Below are positions 12,101 through 21,100 of a DNA stretch of 21,390 nt, one piece after another. This DNA is from Baffinella frigidus (lineage: Eukaryota > Cryptophyceae > Cryptomonadales > Baffinellaceae). Made by a program: the position numbers and the translations under genes. The DNA lies in NCBI GenBank assembly GCA_026770585.1, contig MU646476.1, positions 10,510 to 31,899 on the forward strand. Reading direction: 5' to 3'. The notes beneath the pieces are model-generated. The model made no database searches, was not told where the DNA came from, and was given only the letters and a program-made list of their open reading frames with translations. How positions within the stretch are numbered: the first letter of the stretch is position 1; each line of letters opens with the position of its first letter.

Positions 12101-15100
12101 GTGATAGTGATTTTATTTCACTATCACATGTGAAGGCGAAATGAGGGAGACACGGGGGGAATGGGGGAAAGTGATAGTGAGTTTGCTCCGAACACGGACA
12201 GCCCCCCCCCAACATTCTTCTTATTCATTACCCTCGTACACCACACGAGAATGCAAGAGGAGCCTTTTTAAAACCAGGATAATTTTATGTGGCATTTGTG
12301 TAGTAACTTTCATTGCCCTTGGAGCCACTGAAGCCATGAGTAGGCCAGTTACGAGGTTGGGATACCCTATCCTGGTACAAACTTTTACAACCCCGCATGT
12401 AAATAGGCCCCTCTACCATTCTCGAGTGGCAGGCTCCGTAAACAGGTCTTAACCTTCTGAAAAAGTGATCAATCTGACATTTTTGTTTGCTCCGATTACG
12501 GGCAGGTTCCCCCAAAACGGGTTCGGGTACTGGTCTTGTTTGATTTCATCCGGTCAGGTATTTGATTTAAATGGTTCGGAGTCCCCCCGAATGAACGAAA
12601 TTTTCTACACATTTGTCACGTCCAGCCCTTATTATTACTAGTATGGTCAAACGTGCAGTAAATTTCGTACATTCGGGGGACTCCGAACCATTTAAATCAA
12701 ACACCTGACCGGATGAGATTGGGCACATCAGGTTCCCCCCAACATTCTCCCTCTTCATTGTCCTCGGTCAGGCCCTGTAAGCACCCAACTCACCAACTCA
12801 CAACTTTTGAAAAAGTGATCAACTTACTGACCACTCACCGTTTGCTCCGAATACTTGACTAGACTCAACTCGAGGCCGGTACAGGCCCTGTAAATAGGTC
12901 TTAACCTTTTGAAAAGTGATCAATCTGACTTCTTTGTGTGATCCGAATTCGGGCAGGTTCCCCCCAACATTCTCCCTCTGCATTGTCCTCGTACAGGCCC
13001 TATAAGCAACCAACCAACTGACTCACCACTTTTGAAAAAGTGATCAACTTACTGGCCACTCACCGTTTGCTCCGAACTCGGGCAGGTTCCCCCCGACATT
13101 CGCCGCAGAGTTCTACCAGGAACCTCTTCACGCTCACCACCAGAGGGCAAAGCCCCAGAAGGTCATCATTCACATCCCACCAACCCTCCGAAGTGGACCA
13201 AATCTCGTCACGCAAGCTTCCAGCCCTGGAGGGCTTTTCTGAGCCCTGAAGCGGATCAAATCCCTTTTCGAGGCCTGAAATGTTTCAAAGTCTGAAAAAG
13301 GGGTGAGTGTAGAGGGGATTTGATCCGCTTCAGGTCCCAAAAAGCCCATCAGGGCTGGAAGCTTGCGTAAGGAATTCACATCCCACCAACCCTCCGAAGT
13401 GGACCAAATCGTGAATCCGACTTTTTGGATTGCTTAGCACCAGGGTGCACAGCCTCAGAAGGTATTCCACTTAGCAGCCACCGAGTTCTTCACGGATGCA
13501 GTTCATCTAAACGATTTGTACTAGAATCTTATCCATTGCTATGGATTCCAACCGGAATTTCCCCCGAGAATCCCAGAAGGTGCCGTTACCCCCCCCACAC
13601 ACGAAATGCAAGGTGTAAGAAAACAAACGCGTGGCAGGATTTTGGATATGGGTACAACCTCTTCATGATTGCCACTAGAGTGCAGAGCCCGAGAAGCTTA
13701 TACCCATATCCAGCATCCGGTTAGCACCAGAGTGCAGAACTTACTACGCCAGAATGATCGAGGGAAACCGACGCCTTATCCGCGTCAGATCTGACGCGGT
13801 TGACTTACGAATTCAAGGCATTTGCCTTGAAAGATGTCGAAAGTGGATGTTTCGAGTGCCCTGGCGTGGTAGCACCAGAGTGCAGAGCTTAGCTCCAGAG
13901 TGCAGAGCGCATGCCTACCACCAGAGCCTGCAGAGCCCGAGAAGGTACACATTCCCATCCAGCAACTGCCAGAACAAGAATTGCCCGGCTTTGAAGCTTT
14001 TTGAAGGGCGTTCGGGGTAGCCGCGTCTGGATAATATTGTACTTGTCGGGTCAGCGCGGATTTTCTCGAGGTCGGGTCGGGGTGTCGGGAAATGAAAATC
14101 TCGATAATTGGTGCGTCCATCTAAAGTTTTATGCTATCTTATGCATTGATATGATGACAAGATGCACCCCCCACCCATAATATGTCACAAATACTAGAGC
14201 CCTTTGTCGATATTTTCGATTTTTCCCGACTCCCCGACCCCGACCCAAAATCCGCGCTGACCCGAAAAGTACAATACTGAGCACGAACCTCTTCATTCTT
14301 TCCACCCGAGTGCAGAGCCCCGGGAAGTTACCCATACCCAAACTTCTTCTTCTTCCCTATGACTCTCGATACCGGTCCTAGATAGGCCCTCACGCCTTGA
14401 GTTGAGCGATACAATCGTCTATGCGCCCTAACCAACCAACGCCCCCGGGAGCAGCGCGTTGGATGACAGCTGCTATGATGCATTTTAAAATGCAGTTCTT
14501 TGGATGATAGAGCGTTTGCGGTAATTGTTGTCCGTTTTGGACTTGCGGGTTTCCCGTTTTCCAATTTTGATTTGTACCAGAAGTGTCCATTTAAAGTTCG
14601 TAAAACATTTTAAATGGACACTGCTGGTACAAATCAAAACCGGGAAACGGGAAAACCGTGTGTCCAAAACGGACAACAATTACCGCAAACGCTCTAGCAC
14701 ATCCGTTAACGTTACATTTACTGACCGCTGTCCCCGGGAGCAGCTCGTTGGATGACATCCGGCCCAGCCCTCCGCTCGATACGTGGTCTCCTAAACCATC
14801 ACCCCCAAACCTTCGACCCCTAAACTCCAAACCCTGCTCCGGGGAGCAGCTCGTTGGAAGACAGCAGGGACAGAGTGGTACAATAAGTCTATGCACCCTA
14901 ACCAACCAACGCTCCCGGGAGCAGCTCGTTGGATGACATCCGGCCGAGCCCTCCACTCGACACGGTTCTCGAACCTGCTGCCAAGGTGCGCGCTTGCCTG
15001 CCTCTCTAATTTAACTTGTTGAACGTATGACGTCAAGCCACTTTTTGCTATCTTAGGGGTGGTTTTAATCGTATGTTAAAGCCGTGTGTTAAAGGTCGAG

Positions 15101-18100
15101 GCTAAGATAGCAAAAAAATCGTATGTTAAAGGTCGAGGCTAAGATAGCACTTCCACCCGTAAGATAACACCTCCTCTCGACACAGTGCTCGAACCTGTTG
15201 CCAAGCCGCTGTCGAGCCAACTCGGCACATATAAGACAGCCAGGACCGGGATTTCGGTCCTGGCTTTCCATTTTAAAAGTCCATCTCCTTCAGGATTCAG
15301 GTTAAAGTTTTTAAAATCGTGTCCCGTCCTGGCTCGGTAGCGGTTCGCGTTCTTGCCCTCTCGCTTGATTTTATCCCGCGTGATGGTCCTCTCGCACGGC
15401 TGCCTCTCGCTTGGTTGATGGGCGATTGCTGGCCCTGCTAATGCGAAAAGCTTACGTTAACGGACCCCTTAAGTCCCTCGTTAACGTGGGCTTGCCAGCT
15501 CTAAAACGATTTTAAAAGCGATTTCATGGCTTTTAAAGCCCAAGAATGTTTTCCATTATAAATTTTGTACCAAAGTTACTACTCCGTTAACGTAAGCTTT
15601 TTGCATGACTGCGCGTGGTGCTTGATTGCTAGCCCTGAGACGGTGCTCGAACCTGCTGTGAAGGTTCGCTTTCTTGCCTCTTTAATTTTAACGTCCGCGT
15701 CCGTTTTGTGCGAAGGTACTACCTCGACGCTAGAGCCCTTGAAAATGCACCGATCGACTTTTTGGTGGGGACATGTGCAATTCCCCCCTCAGACCACACG
15801 AGGCGGATCAACCACCCTTTTTAAAACCCGGGGAGCTGTACAAGTGAGGCCGTGTGCAGTAATTTTCACATGTTTGGTCACGTGTCGACCCGCTTTTCGG
15901 GGGGGACACGTGACCAACTCCGTACAAAACGCCTACAATCGATATTTAAAAAGGGCGCTTGGTTAGCCTCGTGTGGGAGGACCACGAGGAGGGGTCCGTT
16001 ACGTGGAAGAAGAAGAAAAAACAGCCGTTACGAAGCGTAACGGCTGTTTTTTTTTGCGCGCGTAACCGCCGGCTGGTAGTAGTCGGCACGGACTGCACCA
16101 CCAACCCTCACGGTTTGGGCAAATGGTCGAATTTGGCGGTACGTAATGCCCTGGGATGAAGTCGGATTCCGACGTCGGTTATTTTTAAAACTCCAAAAGT
16201 AGGGTTTTTAGAGTTTCAAAACTGGTACGTAATTTCCCAATTGCCCAAACCGTGAGGGCTCGTGGCAGGTTTGGGGTTTTCTGTAGTCCCAGCGCAGTGT
16301 ACTTCTTAATTCAGTAAAGCGACTCTCTCTCTCACCGCCGACTTGTGTGTTGGTTCGAGCCCTCTCTGGACGCCTTAAGTTTATGGTCCGACGTCATAAG
16401 TTCAGTAAAAGTCTCTTCGCTTAAGTTGACATGCTGGGTTTGCCTCAAGTTGACATGCTGGGTTTGCGTGTGGGTGCAGGGTGGGGCAGGAAAGAGACGG
16501 GCCTCGACCTCTGCTGGCAGGGTACGCGCTCCAATTTCATCCCGGACCTAAATAGATTTAATTTCGGGAATGTCCTTCTAAACGAAGATTTGTACCAAAA
16601 ACTTTTAGGGCTTTAAAATATTCGTGGTTTTAGGGCTTGAAAATATCTGGATTTGTACCAAGAATCGTTTAGAAGGACAGTTTCCGAAATTAAATATATT
16701 CAGGTTCGCGAAGAAATTGAGTCATTCACTCACGTCCCAAAGCAAATGTGTAGTAATTTCGTGACTGAATGACTCAATTGACGCACTTTCCCTTTCCATG
16801 CTGCGACTTTCCCCAGTGCGAGTTTCAGTGTGGTTATTTTTTTCCTGTTTTTTTTGGTTTCAATGTGGTTATTTTTTTCCTGGGTTTTTTCCTTGTTTTT
16901 TTAGGACCTCCTCGTCCTCTGGTAGGGTACGGTTTCGCTCCAAAGTTGACGGGTTTGTACCGCAAAACCAGCAGGTCAACTTAAGTATAGCCAGAATCAT
17001 CTGGCCATCCACTCGAGGCTGGAAGAGGCAGTATTTTAAATGTGGGTTCTTTGAAATTTGTACCAGTCACGGGCGGGCTTGGTCACGTATCTGGGGGAAT
17101 TCCCCCAAATACGTGACCGAACGCCCCTCTTTGTGTGAAACTAACTACACAGCGGTCCACTTGTAAAGGACTTGTTGAGTTAAAACTTTTAAAATAGTCA
17201 CATTTCTAGCCTCGAGTGGATGTCCCACTGCAAGTTCGTTAGAAAAGGCTGCAGTTTCTGGACCCTTGTTTGACCATCAATTGATGGTCTAAGGACCCCT
17301 TAGACCATCAACTTGATAGTCAAAAGTTCGCAAAGGAGTTTTAAAAAATCTGGATTTTCAAAATTTGTACCAGGAATTGACTTTTGGACTTAATCAAGGG
17401 GCCAGAAACTGGGGCCTTTTCTAATTCAAGTGTGTGGAAATTTTCGTGCATGCGGGGACCTTCCGACGCCTTTGCAATAAATGCCTGGCGAGATGAGAGT
17501 CGCGTCCTTGGTGGGTAGCTCGAGCGTATCGGGGGAGGAAAAAAAGAGGTTATGTAGGTTCATAACCTGATAACCGGTTATGTTCATAGCGACGCAACCT
17601 ATACTTAGTTTTGTAAAGTAACTCTTTCCTGGTACAAATTATAAAACAAGACCTCGTTTAAAAAGGAATTGGAGCCCTTTTTAGTTTTAAATGGACCTTG
17701 TTTGATAATTTGTACCAGAACGAGTTGCTTTACAAAACTATTCATAGGTTGCGTCGCTATTAATGTGGGTTCATATCCTGATATACCTGAGGGTGTCTTG
17801 CAGGTTGGCGCTATGATCTTCAAGCTGTCAAACGTGTTCACGGGCGATCGTTCCACTGTAGCATCCCCAGGCACACCCTACACCCTACACCCTACACCCT
17901 ACACCCTACACCCCAAACCCTAGAACCCTAAAACCCTAAAACATGAAGAGTCTTACACCCTACACCCTACACCCTAGAACCCTAGAACCCTAAACCCTAG
18001 AACCCTAAAACCCTAGAACCTCAAGAGTCGAACGTGTTCACGGGCGATCGTTCCACTGTAGCATCCCCAGGCACAACCTACACCCTACACCCTAAACCCT

Positions 18101-21100
18101 AAGCTCTAAACCCTAAACCCTAAACCCTAGAACCCTGGAACCCTAGAACCTCAAGTGTCAAAACGCGTTTGGGGGCGATCGTTCCCCCGTAGCATCTCCA
18201 GGCAAAACCTACACCCTAAACCCTAAGGTCTAGAACCTCCAGAGAAAACGTCAACTCTAGAATCTCCACGCGAGCCTCCATGACGGTTTATTGGACGGGG
18301 TAGTGAGGTAGTGATTTTCGGGCGCTGAGAGCCCGAGTTCCCGTTACCTTATCCGTAGGAACCCGCCTATGTCCTTACGGGTTGCCTACTGTAGGGTCCT
18401 AGGTCTTGTCGCGTAGGGGTCATTCAAAATCCCTTCGAAGTCCGCTGTGTGGCTAGGGTTTCGCGGAGACAAAGAGGGAATGGCCTCCCGCGCCCCCACC
18501 CCGCTAGCACCCAACGACCTACCCCGCCCCCTAACCCCTAAACCCTAAACCCTAAACCCTAAACCCCAAACCCCAGGTGTTCAGATAGGTGCAGGTTGTC
18601 TGATATCTGATGTATGCAGGTTTCGCGCCGATGCGGGAGGACGCGAAAACACCCATTAAAGTCTTTGATCCGTCCGCCGCGCGAGAAGAGCCAGGTGGCT
18701 ACCCCACCCAGGATTGTTGGGGGGGGGTAATTGATTTGATTAGGATTCATAAGTAGAATTACTTATGCCATAGTAATTTCTCCTATGAGTTCTCTTATGA
18801 AGCCATGCAAACCCTCAGCCCCGTGGTGTGATGCACTGCCAACCTGCGTCCGCCTCGACCTTTACTGTCCTTTTTTTCTCATCTGGTGGCCGCGCGAAGA
18901 CGCCCATTAAAGTTCATAGGCTAACGGCCTGAAAATGGGGTAGTTAGGCCTACGGTAGGAGGTCCTAGGCAATAGGCTTACGGCATTGCCTAGGACCTCC
19001 TACCGTAGGCCGAGGGATCCTAGGGCCAAAAAGTCTCGGCCTACGGTAGGAGGTCCTAGGCAATCCCGTAGGCCTAACTACCCCATTTTCAGGCCGTTAC
19101 CCTATTAAAGTCTTCACGCCATCCGCCCACGCATCTCCATTATAGAGTATTCCTTATCTCCCTTATCCTATTATATAGTCTCCCTTATCTCCCTTATATG
19201 TTATTACTTATCTATCTTATCTCCCTTATCTGTTATTACTTATCTCTCTTATCTCCCTTATCTGTTATTACTTATCTCCCTTATCTCCCTTATTTGTTAT
19301 TACTTATCTCCCTTATCTTATCAATTATGTATAGTTCTAACCATCCGTCCTGCGAGGGGAGTCACGTTGCAATCAATTGCTTTTGGCCGATCCATTTGCC
19401 CCCTCGGTATCCGAGCAAGGACACTCTCTCCAGGATGGACGGGGGCGTGGGGCTGGATGGAGCCCCCGGGTGGACTCCATAATCTCATCTCCACAAAAGT
19501 ATTAATTAATCACTTTCGGCGCAACGAAATTTACTACACAAATGCTCTTCTAATACTTTTATAAGCAGATCGTGTGGTAATTTTTGTTGCCCAAAAGCAG
19601 TTGATTAATACTTTTGCGGAGATTAAAGTGTTCACCCCGTCCGCCCCGCCTGAGGAGACAGGTTGCAAACCTTCTCTTCTTCCAGAAAGCCAGATCTGGC
19701 TATTTCTTCTATGAGCTAGTCAGCTCTACACTCTTGCGTGGCCATGCCCACCAGGTTAAAGACAGAACGGGTTTGTAGCAAGAAAAGGCCGTGTTAAGGT
19801 CTCTCTGTTGTCTTCTCTTCTTCTGGATCACCCTCACATGGTGTGCACCAAGGAGACCTCGAGAGAGGCCCCCCAGCCTTTTGAAAAGTGATCAACTTAA
19901 TACTACTCTGATACCGGTTGCAAACCCTGAACCCTAAACCCCATACCCTGAACACCGAACACCGAACACCGAACACCGAACCCTAAACCCCATACCCTGA
20001 ACCCTGAACGCAGAACACCGAACACCGAACCCTAGACCCTAGACCCTAGACCCTAGACCCTAGACCCTAGACCCTAGACCCTAGACCCTGAACCCTAAAC
20101 CCTAAACCCCAAATGTGAGAGGAGCCAGGTTGCTGCCTCTTCCCACACATTAGTGTCCGAGGCAATGCAATTCAAACCGCCTGTTATGCTATCTTAAGGG
20201 TAAATTTTGTCAGATTTTGCTGTTTTAGCGTCGACACAGCTTTACAACAGGACAAAATCCACCCTAAGATAGCAAAAGCACGGTTGAACTTGCATGGCCT
20301 AGGACACTAACATGTGCCACTCAGAAGGCTGCAGGGGCCACTTTTGGAACTGGAGCCGTTTCTTCACTTTGTATTGACAATTGGTCACGTTGCTCGCGGG
20401 TGTCCGGGCTGAGTGGTCATACGGTTTGGGCAAATGATCGAATTTGGCGGTACGTAATGCCCTTGCAAGTCGCCGGATTCCGGCGTCGGTTATTTCCTGA
20501 GCGTCTTGTTCGGAGGTCTCTGATCTCATATGAAAACGGTTTTGGTTTAAAATTCCTGGACAGTGAAATTTACTACACAGCATGACATTTATTAGTAATA
20601 TTAAAGCATTCGTGTAGTAATTTCCATTGATTCCCAAGGTTTCAAATCAAACCCGTTTTCATATGAGGTCTCGCCAACGCTCCCACCCCCACGCAGGACC
20701 GAACGTATATTCCATTGCCCTGCATGAAATTTACTACACAGCATGATATTTATTAGTAATATTAAAGCATTCGTGTAGTAATTTCCATTGATTCCTAAGG
20801 TTGATAGACTCCGGGGGCGTGTACACTCGCGGGGCGCCTCTGGGAGGCGACACGCGAGAGCAGAAAGATGCTCCAGAGAGTCACCTACCCAGAGTCATAT
20901 ATCACCGAGTATACAACAGTATACGAAGATTTTATACGAGATCTCGCCAACGCTCCCACCCCCCAGGGTGCGGTGCGGGGCCCCCCCAAACAAATCAGGA
21001 TATCTGGATAATAGTCCGTCAACCCGACTGAGAAAGAGCTAGAGAGTGGTCGTACGACCTCACTCTCGGCGTCCCTGCTCAGACACGCCTCTGCGGGTGT

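Larger units (their letters stand above)
11996..12991 (+). pseudogene. Five broken 5'-part copies of plus-gene exon 4
   Basis: Copies start at about 11996, 12200, 12506, 12732 and 12957 with CAG^GTTCCCCCCAA(C) or a degenerate form, then CATTCT(C/T)C(T/C)(C/T)T. The frame is GSPQHSPSS. They sit in a loose repeat with AACTTTTGAAAAAGTGATCA and GTTTGCTCCGAA. None carries the NLF..TRVQSP half found downstream. Confidence 0.55.
13439..14327 (+). pseudogene. Six or more broken 3'-part copies of plus-gene exon 4
   Basis: At 13439-13461 (TRVHSLR, AGAAG^GTATTC), 13655-13696 (NLFMIATRVQSPR), 13724-13743, 13871-13895 (STRVQSL), 13925-13944 (QSPR, AGAAG^GTACAC) and 14287-14327 (NLFILSTRVQSPGK). All preserve the end of exon 4 in its frame, some with the donor. 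None has the 5' GSPRHSP part. All lie downstream of intact exon 4. Confidence 0.6.
15176..15663 (+). pseudogene. Two broken 3'-part copies of plus-gene exon 5
   Basis: 15176-15205 reads LDTVLEPVAK and 15634-15663 reads PETVLEPAVK followed by the donor AAG^GTTCGC. Both lie downstream of intact exon 5 and lack SLDDIR. The sequence after the donor (CGC-(T/G)CTTGCCTG/TGCCTCT) is also shared with the real intron 5 start. Confidence 0.62.

Noticed and set aside
16016-16055. Rho-independent terminator
   Set aside because: Stem plus T run fits the shape, but the A run on the other side makes it symmetric and no bacterial-type gene is near.
19198-19482. Leu/Tyr/Ser-rich membrane-like protein
   Set aside because: The hydrophobic run is a translation of the CTTATCTCCC tandem repeat.
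3818-20801. Integrated CRESS-DNA virus
   Set aside because: Only the nonamer-in-hairpin resemblance is present. No Rep or capsid coding sequence was seen on either strand.
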